From NCBI GenBank assembly GCA_965653565.1, contig CBFHAI010000002.1, positions 190,750 to 254,749 of the forward strand: 64,000 nucleotides of DNA, given 5' to 3'. The notes under the pieces were generated by a model. That model did not search any database. It was not told where the DNA came from and saw only the letters and a program-made list of their open reading frames with translations. Each line of letters starts with the position of its first letter. Position 1 is the stretch's first letter. Position numbers and translations under genes: made by a program. This DNA is from JALCLA01 sp965653565 (GTDB lineage: Bacteria > Pseudomonadota > Gammaproteobacteria > Xanthomonadales > Xanthomonadaceae). Positions 18,009 to 26,600 of the stretch are shown here, piece after piece.

Positions 18009-19000
18009 AGCGTGATTCGTACCAGGTCGTGCTGATCGGCGCAGGCCGCATCGGCCGCATCCATGCCGCCAACGCGGTGCGTCATCCACGGCTGAAGCTG
18101 GCCGGCATCGTCGACGCGATCGCGGCCAGCGCCGAAGCGCTGGCCGGCGAATGCGGCAGTCCGGTGACGACGCTCGATGCCGCGCTCGCCGATGCGAGCG
18201 TCGATGGCGTCATCATCGCCAGTTCCACCGATACGCATCTGGACTATTGCGTGCGCGCGGCTGCCGCCGGCAAGGCGATTTTCTGCGAAAAGCCCATCGA
18301 CCAGGATCTGCAGCGCGCGCGCAGCGCCGCCCCGGCATTGCGCGGCGCGCGTCTGCTGCTCGCCTTCAACCGCCGCTTCGATCCGAACTTCCGCACACTC
18401 AAATCGCGACTCGACGCCGGCGCCGTCGGCACGCTCGAAAGCCTGCAGATCACCTCGAACGACCCTTCCCCGCCGCCACCCTCGTACGTCGCCGTGTCGG
18501 GCGGCCTGTTCAAAGACATGGCGATCCACGACTTCGACATGGCGCGCTGGCTGCTCGGCGAAGAACCGGTGCAGGTTTACGCCGCCGGCAGCTGCCTGGT
18601 CGATGTGGAAATCGGCAAGCTCGGCGACATCGACACCGCCCGCACCGTGCTGAAAACCGCGTCGGGCAAACTCTGCGTGATCTCCAACAGTCGCCGCTCG
18701 GGCTTCGGTTACGACCAGCGCATCGAAGCCTACGCCTCGCGCGGCATGCTGCGCGCCGACAACGTGGTCGAAAGCACGGTGCAGGTATGGACCGAAGCCG
18801 GCGCCGCCGCCGATCGCTTCCGCAACTTCTTCCTCGATCGCTATGCCGACGCCTATCGGCACGAAATGGATCATTTCGTCGAGATTCTCGACGGCGCGAA
18901 ACCACAGATCGGCTACGAGGACGGCGTTGCGGCGCTGGCGCTGGCCGAAGCGGCGGCGCGTTCGTTGCGCGAAGGTGAGCCGGTAACGTTAGGCGCTTAG
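18005..19000 (+). CDS. Second inositol-dehydrogenase paralogue
   Basis: 331 residues, clearly paralogous to the preceding gene along its whole length, with the same GAGRIG, EKPID (Lys96) and KDMAIHDFD (Asp171, His175) motifs. It begins with GTG 18005 inside the stop of the first gene (GTGA), so the two are co-translated. Tandem Gfo/Idh enzymes in iol clusters commonly divide work between myo- and scyllo- or D-chiro-inositol, or act on 2-keto intermediates; which applies here cannot be read from sequence. Last gene of the inositol island. Confidence 0.88.
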   Translation: MKRDSYQVVLIGAGRIGRIHAANAVRHPRLKLAGIVDAIAASAEALAGECGSPVTTLDAALADASVDGVIIASSTDTHLDYCVRAAAAGKAIFCEKPIDQDLQRARSAAPALRGARLLLAFNRRFDPNFRTLKSRLDAGAVGTLESLQITSNDPSPPPPSYVAVSGGLFKDMAIHDFDMARWLLGEEPVQVYAAGSCLVDVEIGKLGDIDTARTVLKTASGKLCVISNSRRSGFGYDQRIEAYASRGMLRADNVVESTVQVWTEAGAAADRFRNFFLDRYADAYRHEMDHFVEILDGAKPQIGYEDGVAALALAEAAARSLREGEPVTLGA

Positions 19001-19150
19001 CTCGGCGCGATATTGAAGGGTCAGGAAGAGGTGTCGCGCCTCGCGAAACGCGGTCGCGCCGGCTCAAAACAGGCGATCAAAATTCGCATGAGCGTTTTCG
19101 TCCCCGAACCGTGCGTATGGAAGAACAGTCCATAACGGCGGGGGTGTTCC

Positions 19151-20194
19151 ATGTTGCGTTTCGTGGCTTTGGGGTTGATCGCGGTGTCGTCGATGGTGTC
19201 GGCGACGGACAGCACGGTGGAGTGGTCGTTCGGGGTCCCGCAGACGATGGCGCTGGGGCTCGGTGCAGGGGATGCGACCGGGCCGGGGCTGCAGTCGTGC
19301 AGCCAGGCCTCGGCGCAGCGCAATGCATCGTTCCAGGATCGCATCGTCGTCACCAACACCGGCACGCGCCGCGCCGAGCTGGCGGTGCGCACGCAGCCGT
19401 TGGCGGGCAACGGCAACACCGTGTGCCCGACCGGGCTCGATACCACGATGGCGGTGTACTCGGCCTACAACCCGGCGACACCGACCGCCAACTGTCTGGC
19501 GTTCAACGACAACGCCGACAACACGACCTTGTGCAGCCGCATTGCGGGCGTGTCGATCGCGCCGGGTGCGAGCGTCACGATCGTGGTATCGGGCGCCAGC
19601 AACGGCGATCGGTTTCCGTACGATCTGCGTTTCGATGGCAGCGTCTACAGCCCGTCGATCTTCTACGCGAGCTTCGAGCCGGTGGAATTGTTCAACGGCC
19701 ACGGCATGCCGGCCAGTGGCCAGTTCACCGTCGATGGTTATCCGGCGCCGTTCGCGGCCGGTTCGATGCTCAACGGCGCGGTCGATGCGTCGAACGGCGA
19801 TCTGCATGGCCGTCTCGCGCTGTCGCCGGTGCAATTGCAGGACATCGCGACCGGCCTGGGTTTCGTCACCTTGCGCGCGCAGATGTGGCAGGACGGCAGC
19901 GGCGATGGCGTGCTGGCGGGCAACAACACGGTGACTTACGGCGCGAACAATCTGTATCTGCGGCTGCAGCACGTCACCGTCAACGGCAATGCGATCGATC
20001 TGGGCGGCAATTGCCAGTTCGGTCCGATCACGTGGTCGCTCGCCGGCAACGCCGACGCGCAATCGATCGACATGATGCAGGCCTCGTTCGTGATTCCGCC
20101 GGTGGCCGCGACCGCCTGCAACAACTTCGGCGCGCAATTGAGCGCGGTGGTCGCAGGCTCGGACAATTCGGTGACGCTCAGCCTCGATCGCTGA
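19151..20194 (+). CDS. Secreted protein of unknown function
   Basis: 347 residues with a signal peptide (about 1-18, ending MVSA) and a Gly/Asn/Asp-rich, beta-strand-like mature part with at least five scattered Cys. Segments such as FQDRIVVTNTGTRRAELAVRT and GVSIAPGASVTIVVSG resemble Ig-like or fibronectin-like folds. GGGGTG precedes the ATG by about 6 bp. No enzymatic motif or family recognised. It converges on the Ser/Thr kinase gene (3-bp gap). Confidence 0.75.
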   Translation: MLRFVALGLIAVSSMVSATDSTVEWSFGVPQTMALGLGAGDATGPGLQSCSQASAQRNASFQDRIVVTNTGTRRAELAVRTQPLAGNGNTVCPTGLDTTMAVYSAYNPATPTANCLAFNDNADNTTLCSRIAGVSIAPGASVTIVVSGASNGDRFPYDLRFDGSVYSPSIFYASFEPVELFNGHGMPASGQFTVDGYPAPFAAGSMLNGAVDASNGDLHGRLALSPVQLQDIATGLGFVTLRAQMWQDGSGDGVLAGNNTVTYGANNLYLRLQHVTVNGNAIDLGGNCQFGPITWSLAGNADAQSIDMMQASFVIPPVAATACNNFGAQLSAVVAGSDNSVTLSLDR

Positions 20195-20197
20195 GCC

Positions 20198-22957
20198 TCA
20201 CGGCCGGGCGCAGCGCAAGGCTGCGCCCCGCTGCGCCACCGCATCGCGACGCGCGATCTGCGGCGGCAGCAAGGGAGCGGCTTTCTCGCGTTCGATCCAG
20301 ATGGCGACCGCCTGGTCCCACGTCGCAAGCGCGCGATTGCAATCGTCCGGCAGCCAGGCCTGGCCGAGCGCGTCGAGCATATCGGCCTGATCCTCGCGAA
20401 AATTCGCGGCTTCCGGATTCGCCGCGACGAGGTCGTCGATCAGCTGCACGGCTTCCGACAACGAAGTGCGGGCGGCTTCGAAACGTTCCAGCGCCAGTTG
20501 CGCGCGTCCGATATGGGCCAGCGACAACGGCACGCCGAGCGCATATTCCGGCGACAACGCGGCCAGCGGCCGCTGCAGTTCGAGCGCCTTGCCATGCGCT
20601 TCGACCGCGCCGGCGTAGTTGCGCTCGGCCGCGCGCAATTCGCCCAGGCGCCGATAGGCGAGCGACAACGCGAACGTCACGTCGGGATTGCCGGGCGCGC
20701 GCGCCAGCCGATCTTCGTTGCCTTCGATCTGCCGCTGGATGATCGGCGCGGCTTCCGCGGTGCGCCCGGCGCGCACCAGGAAACGCGCGGCCCAGCCGGC
20801 CGAGGCGGTCATGCCCTGCAGCACGGCGTCGTTGTCGGGATCTTCGCGCGCCATATCGTCGGTGATGCGGAAGGCGCGCACGGCGTGCTCGATGGCGGCA
20901 TCGGCCTGGCCCAGATCGGCGCGCACCGCCGCCAGGCGCGTGTGCACCATGGCGGTTTCGCGACGGCGGTAACCGTCCTCGGGTTTCTCGCGGAACAGCG
21001 CATTCATCGTGTCCAGCGCCTGCAGCAGGGCGCGTTCGGCCTCGCCGAGGCGGCCGGCGGCAACCAGGTCTTCGCCGTGGCGCAACTGGCTGTGATAAAG
21101 CTCGTAGCGCAGCCGCGCTTCGCCCGGGTGGCTCGCCAGCGCCTGCTCGCGCAATTGGCGCGCGCGTGAATGCGCCTGCAGCGCACCGTCGGTGTCGAGC
21201 AACGAGGCGACGCCGACGCGGCCGAGCAGATCGCCGTAATAATCCAATGCGCGCGCATGCTCGATCACGACATCCAGATCGCCTTCGCGCCGGATCGCCT
21301 CGAACGCCGCGAGTCCCTCGCGGTACTTCGCGGCAGCGTCTTCCAGCTTCGACGACTGGTGCAGCAGATGCGCCTGGTTGGTCAGCAAGCGCGCCTGGGT
21401 GAAGCGCGCATCGTCGCTGTCGCCCTGGATCGCGCGCAGGCGGGCGACGGCGTCGAGGCCCTGGATGTAGCTCTCATCGGCACCGGCGAAATCGCCCAGG
21501 TTGGCACCGTAGGGATTGCCCTGCACGTCGCCGATCTTGAGGTAGCCGGCGGCCAGATCGCGCCACAGCGAGGCATCGTCGCCGGCATCGCGCTTGAGCG
21601 TTTCCAGATAGCGCAGCGAATCTTCCACCATGCGCCGTTGCATCGGCAACGAGCCGGCGAGCTCCTGGATGCCTTCGTGATAGTCGAACAATACGTTCGA
21701 CACGAAGCGCCGCACATCGACCAGGCGCTGCTCGGCGACGGCGCGTTCGCGCTGCGCTTCGCGCGCCTGATACAAGGCCGTACCGACCGCGACGAACAGC
21801 GCCGCCAGCGCCAAACCGCCGAGCGCGACACCGATGCGGTGCCGCGCCGCGAACTTGCCCGCGAGATAACGCAGTGTCGGTGCGCGCGCCGCGATCGGGC
21901 GACCCGCGAGCCAGGCGCGCACATCGTCGGCCAGTTGCCGCGCCGAGGCGTAGCGGCGTTTCGGCTCCTTCGCCATCGCGGTGAGCACGATGGCGTCGAG
22001 ATCGGCGTGCAGCCCGCGGCGCAAGGCACTCGGCCGCGGCGGTTCGAGTTCGGCGACCGCGCGCAAGGTGCCGGCGACATCGTTGCCCGCGTCGCGGAAC
22101 GGGTTGGCGCCGGTGAGCGTTTCGTACAACAGCACACCCAGGGCGTAGACATCGGTGGCCGTCGTCGGCGGTTCGCCGCGGATCTGTTCGGGCGCGGCGT
22201 AGGCCGGCGTCAACGCCGGCCCGAGGTCGCGCGTGAAACCCTCGTCGGCCGATGCATCGAGCAGGCGCGCGATGCCGAAGTCGAGCAGATGCGGCTCGCC
22301 GTCCTTGTCGACCAGCAGATTAGCCGGCTTGATGTCGCGATGCACGAGCAGATGCGTGTGCGCATGCGCCACCGCATCGCAGACCCGCGCGAAACGTTCG
22401 AGCCGCACCGCGAGCGGCGGATCGGCGAGTTCGAGTTCGCGATCCCAGCGCCGGCCCTCGACGTATTCGAGCACCAGATAAGGCACGCCCTCGGGCGTGG
22501 TGCCGGCATCGAACAGGCGTGCGATGTTCGGATGATTGAGCGCGGCGAGAAAATCGCGCTCGCGCAGGAAACGCCGCGCCGGCGTGCCGACGCCGTGCAA
22601 CAGTTTGATCGCCACCTGCTGGCTGAAATCGTTGCGGCGGCGTGCGCGATAAACCACGCTCGATCCGCCGCGGCCGATGCATTCTTCCAGTACGAAGGCG
22701 CCGATTTCGCGGCCGACCCAGGCATCGGCATCGAAGCCTTCGGAATCGAGCCGCGCCGCCATGACCTGCGCGATCGACACCTGCTCGGGCAGCGAATCGA
22801 CATGCCGCAACAGGTCCAGCGCTTCGTCGCGCAGCGAAACATCATCGCCGCACAGTTCGGCGATGAGCCGTGCGCGCTGTTCGGGCGCGGCATCGAGGGC
22901 GCGTTCGAGCACCTCCTGCAGGCGTCGCCAGCGCGCCGCGTCCAGCGTCGAACTCAT
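20198..22957 (-). CDS. Membrane Ser/Thr protein kinase with TPR sensor region
   Basis: 919 residues. A leading helical segment (1-80) precedes a Hanks-type kinase domain: glycine loop IGRGGSSVVYRA, Lys118 in VAIK, HRDIKPAN with Asp208, DFG at 226-228 and an APE-like AYAAPEQIRGEPPTTATDVYALG. One TM helix at about 385-405 (GVALGGLALAALFVAVGTALY) is followed by about 480 residues of alpha-helical TPR-like repeats. All catalytic residues are present. Start ATG 22957 forms ATGA with the sigma-factor gene. This sigma-kinase pair is a common Xanthomonadales arrangement (TIGR02999/ECF43-like); the kinase is expected to phosphorylate and activate the sigma factor. Confidence 0.92.
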   Translation of the reverse strand: MSSTLDAARWRRLQEVLERALDAAPEQRARLIAELCGDDVSLRDEALDLLRHVDSLPEQVSIAQVMAARLDSEGFDADAWVGREIGAFVLEECIGRGGSSVVYRARRRNDFSQQVAIKLLHGVGTPARRFLRERDFLAALNHPNIARLFDAGTTPEGVPYLVLEYVEGRRWDRELELADPPLAVRLERFARVCDAVAHAHTHLLVHRDIKPANLLVDKDGEPHLLDFGIARLLDASADEGFTRDLGPALTPAYAAPEQIRGEPPTTATDVYALGVLLYETLTGANPFRDAGNDVAGTLRAVAELEPPRPSALRRGLHADLDAIVLTAMAKEPKRRYASARQLADDVRAWLAGRPIAARAPTLRYLAGKFAARHRIGVALGGLALAALFVAVGTALYQAREAQRERAVAEQRLVDVRRFVSNVLFDYHEGIQELAGSLPMQRRMVEDSLRYLETLKRDAGDDASLWRDLAAGYLKIGDVQGNPYGANLGDFAGADESYIQGLDAVARLRAIQGDSDDARFTQARLLTNQAHLLHQSSKLEDAAAKYREGLAAFEAIRREGDLDVVIEHARALDYYGDLLGRVGVASLLDTDGALQAHSRARQLREQALASHPGEARLRYELYHSQLRHGEDLVAAGRLGEAERALLQALDTMNALFREKPEDGYRRRETAMVHTRLAAVRADLGQADAAIEHAVRAFRITDDMAREDPDNDAVLQGMTASAGWAARFLVRAGRTAEAAPIIQRQIEGNEDRLARAPGNPDVTFALSLAYRRLGELRAAERNYAGAVEAHGKALELQRPLAALSPEYALGVPLSLAHIGRAQLALERFEAARTSLSEAVQLIDDLVAANPEAANFREDQADMLDALGQAWLPDDCNRALATWDQAVAIWIEREKAAPLLPPQIARRDAVAQRGAALRCARP

Positions 22958-23511
22958 ACCGCCAGCGCCCGGCCCAGCCACATGCGCGCCATGGTCCAGT
23001 CGCGCCGCACGGTGGCCGACGAAACGTCGAGCAGGCTGGCGATCTCGTCCACTTCGAGGCCGGCGAAGAATTTCAGCTCGACCACGCGCGCCTGCCGCGC
23101 ATCCAGCAGCGACAATTGGTCGAGCGCATCGTGCAGGCCGAGCAGGTCGACCTCGTCGGCCGGCTGGTTTTCCGCCGCCGATAAAGTGACGACCACAGCG
23201 CCGGCGCCGCGTTTTTCCGCCTGCCGGTCGCGCGCGTGGTTGACCAGGATGCGGCGCATCATCGTTGCGGCCAGGCCGAAGAAACTGACGCGATCGGTGA
23301 AGTCGGCGCTGTGCTGGTCGACCAGGCGCAGATAGGCTTCGTGCACCAGCGCGGTCGGCTGCAAGGTGTGTCCGGCGCGTTCCTGCGCCAGCTGCACGCG
23401 CGCCAGGCGTTTGAGTTCGTCGTAGACGCGCGGGAACGCTTCGTCGAGCGCAGCGCTATCGCCGCGCTGCGCTTCGCGAATGCGTTGGGTGAGCGTCGCG
23501 TCCGGCGTCAT
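22954..23511 (-). CDS. ECF sigma factor of the TIGR02999 (Sig-70_X6) type
   Basis: 185 residues: region 2 (about 25-95, FPRVYDELKRLARVQLAQER, LVHEAYLRLVD, FFGLAATMMRRILVNHARDR) and region 4 (about 125-180, VVELKFFAGLEVDEIASLLDVSSATVRRDW). The wording matches the xanthomonad ECF family that lacks an anti-sigma factor and is paired with a Ser/Thr kinase, encoded next and overlapping in ATGA. The regulon is unknown; flanking secreted proteins at 19151 and 23672 are candidates only by position. Confidence 0.92.
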   Translation of the reverse strand: MTPDATLTQRIREAQRGDSAALDEAFPRVYDELKRLARVQLAQERAGHTLQPTALVHEAYLRLVDQHSADFTDRVSFFGLAATMMRRILVNHARDRQAEKRGAGAVVVTLSAAENQPADEVDLLGLHDALDQLSLLDARQARVVELKFFAGLEVDEIASLLDVSSATVRRDWTMARMWLGRALAV

Positions 23512-23671
23512 CCGCGCTCCGCGCAGGACGCGGTTCGGCCGGGATTCAAAGCGATGATGTTCGCCATGCAGGCAGCCTCCTTCGCGCGCATTCTCCCCCG
23601 GCGGCGCGTCGCGCGTGCGCGCACGGAAGTAATACTTCGTGACTTCTCGACCCGCGTCCCGCCTCAGCGCC

Positions 23672-26600
23672 TCACGGCACGTCGGCGCTTTCGCAGACGC
23701 TCGGCCGCGTCCCGACCAGCAGGCGCGCGATCGGCTTGCTCTGGCTCACCGCGCCGACGGTGTATTCGAACGTTCCGCTGTCGCCATCGCTGAAACGCAA
23801 GGTCGCCTGGCCGATCTGATCGGTGCCGGCACTCGACGGCGCGTCGGCGATCTGGGTGAACGGCACACCGTTGCGCTGGCGGAAGATCGGGCCGCGGAAA
23901 CTGCCATCGGCCTGGCGCGTGGTGGCGAGCACGAAGAACACCGCTTCGCCGTCGGAATCGTAGGTGTACCAGCCGGCGAACACGCTGTCGTCGACATGGA
24001 ACACGGTGAGGCCCCAGCCCGCGCTCGGCACGGTGCCGGTCCACAGGTCGGAATAATTCGTCGCCGCGTCGCGCGCCGCTTGCGGGCTCGCGGTGCAGGC
24101 GAAGGTGCGGCTGCCGTACGGGAACGGCACCAGCGTCTTGTGTTGCGTGGTGCCCTGCACGGTGTAGTCGAAATCGAGCGCGGCTTCGCCCTGGAAACGC
24201 AGCGTGACGTTGCCGATCGACGTCGCCGACAACGCGGCCGGCCCGACGATCTGGTCGAACGGCGTGCCGGTCAGGCGCAGCAGATCGCCGCGGTAACTGC
24301 CGTCGGTTTGCGGGAACGCACCGGCGGTGAGGAACCAGGTCGGCTCGCCGTCGCTGTCGTAGGTGAACCAGGCCGGCGCGAGCAGGCTGCCCTGATCGAA
24401 TATCGTCAAACCCCAGCCGGTTTCGCTCGATTTCCACCAGGTGGCCGAGCGCACCGCATCGGCGAGCGGATTGCTGCGCTGATAAACATTGGCGCGCCCG
24501 TTCACCAGGCCGGAAAGCGTGGCGGCCTGCGAATCGAACGACAGGCGCGTGCCGTCGAAATTCAGCGCCGGACGTTCGCTCGGCGCATCGGCTTCGGCGC
24601 CGCTGCTGCCGCGCGAAAGGCGGGACACGTCCACGGTGCCGTCGACACGCGCGGTGTGCATGTCGGCCTTGTCATTGTTGTCGGCGAAGCTCAGGTCGAG
24701 ATTGGCCGCCTCCGATACGAAGGCCAGGGTCATGCCGTCGCCGGAAAGTTCGGGCGCGGTCGATGCGCCGTTGCCGGTGCTGCCGTCCGGCGCTTCGCTC
24801 ACCAGCATGGGCGCTGCCGGTGCCGTGGCCTGTACGACGTAGACGTCGGCGACATCGTTGCCATCGTTCGCGGCGAGCGACGCGTCGGTCTGGAAGGCGA
24901 TGGTGTCGCCGGCGTAGTCGATGCTCGGCGCAGTGCTGCCTGCGGTGCCGCAATTGCCGGCAGGCAAGGTCGGCGGTGGACTCATGCGTTGCATCTGTCC
25001 GGTCGCGAGATTGCGCAACATGATTTCCGCGCTCGGGCCGGGACACGGCGACGGTACCGCCGCCAGCACGTTTTTCGCGGTGGTTTCGAAGGCGATCGCG
25101 TTGCCGTCGGACGAAATCACCGCGTTGCGGCTGTCGCCATCCGCATCGGCGCCTTCGCTGCCATCGGCGGCGACCGATTTGCACGAGACGCAGCGCAGCG
25201 CGCCAGGCATCAGCTGCGCGCCGTTCGGCACCAGCGGCACCACGTACACGTTGGTCTGCCCCGCAACTCCGCCAGCCGGCGGCCGATCGCTGGTGAACAC
25301 CACGGCGCTGGCACTCGGCGCGATCTGCGGCTGCGTGCCGGTGCCCGAGTTCGTCGCACTGCCCATGCGCGTGGTGCTGCCGGTGACGAGATTGCGCAGG
25401 TAGACGCCGAAGCTGGTGCCTTTCTCGGTCGGCGGCTGACGTGCATTGCGTGCCTTGGCGACGCCGGCATCGGCGGTGACGAACACGATGTAGTTGCCAT
25501 CGGCCGACACCGAAGGCTCGAAGGCATCGCCGGCGATCTGCGCTTCGGCGTCGTCGACGCTGACGCGCACGGTCTCACCGGTGTCGCGATCGGTGCGGAA
25601 CACATCGACGGTGGCGTTGTTATCGCCGCTCACCAGGTTCGACGCGCCGGACTGGAACACCACGTAGCGGCCACTGGCATCGCTGGTTGCAGCCACACTC
25701 GCCGCATTGGCTTGTGCCGTCACCGGCCCGACCCGGCGGCGCGCTTCGTCGATCAAGACCGTCTGCGGCAGCGGCACGCCATGCGTGGTGCCGTCGCCGA
25801 CCTGTGCGAATCCATTTTCGCCCCAGCATTTCGCGGCGCCCGCAACCACCGCGCAGAGTTGTCCGGACAGGCCCATATCGATGTCGGTGACGCCGCCATC
25901 TAGGCCGGCCACCGCGCTCGGCACGCCGCGCGACAGTTCGGTGTTGTCGCCGATCGGCACCACGCCCCAGCACTGCATCGTGCCGTCGACGAGCCGCACA
26001 CAGGTCGCGAAACCGCCGGCCGCGATCTCGACCGCGCCGTCGCGCAAGGCCGGTACGTCGCCCGGCACGGCGCGATCGGTTTGCGATTCGTCGCCCAGCG
26101 TGAGTCCGAAAAACGCCGCGCCCCAGCATTTCACCGCGCCGCCCGTCACGATGGCGCAGGTGTGCAGCGAACCGTTCGCGACGGCGAGCACGCCGCTCGC
26201 CATGCCGACGACATCGGTGGGCGTCGTGCGATTGACGGTCGAGCCATCGCCGAGCTGGCCGCTTGAATTATCGCCCCAACATTTCAACGCACCGTTTTCC
26301 GTGATGGCGCAGGTCGAGGCATAACCGGCCGACAGCGCGACCACGCCCTGCCCCAATCCGCTGACGCTCACCGCCATCGCGCGCGATTCGCTGCTGCCGT
26401 CGCCGAGCTGGCCACCGGTATTGCTGCCCCAGCATTTCACCGCGCCGCCCTGCAGCAAGGCGCAGGCATGCGCATCGCCCAGCACCACGTCGAGCACGGC
26501 GACATCGCCGAGGCCGAGCACATCGACCGGCACCGCGCTGTTGAGGAATCCGCCATTGCCCAGGCGCCCATCGTAGTTCGCGCCCCAGCATTTCACGCGC

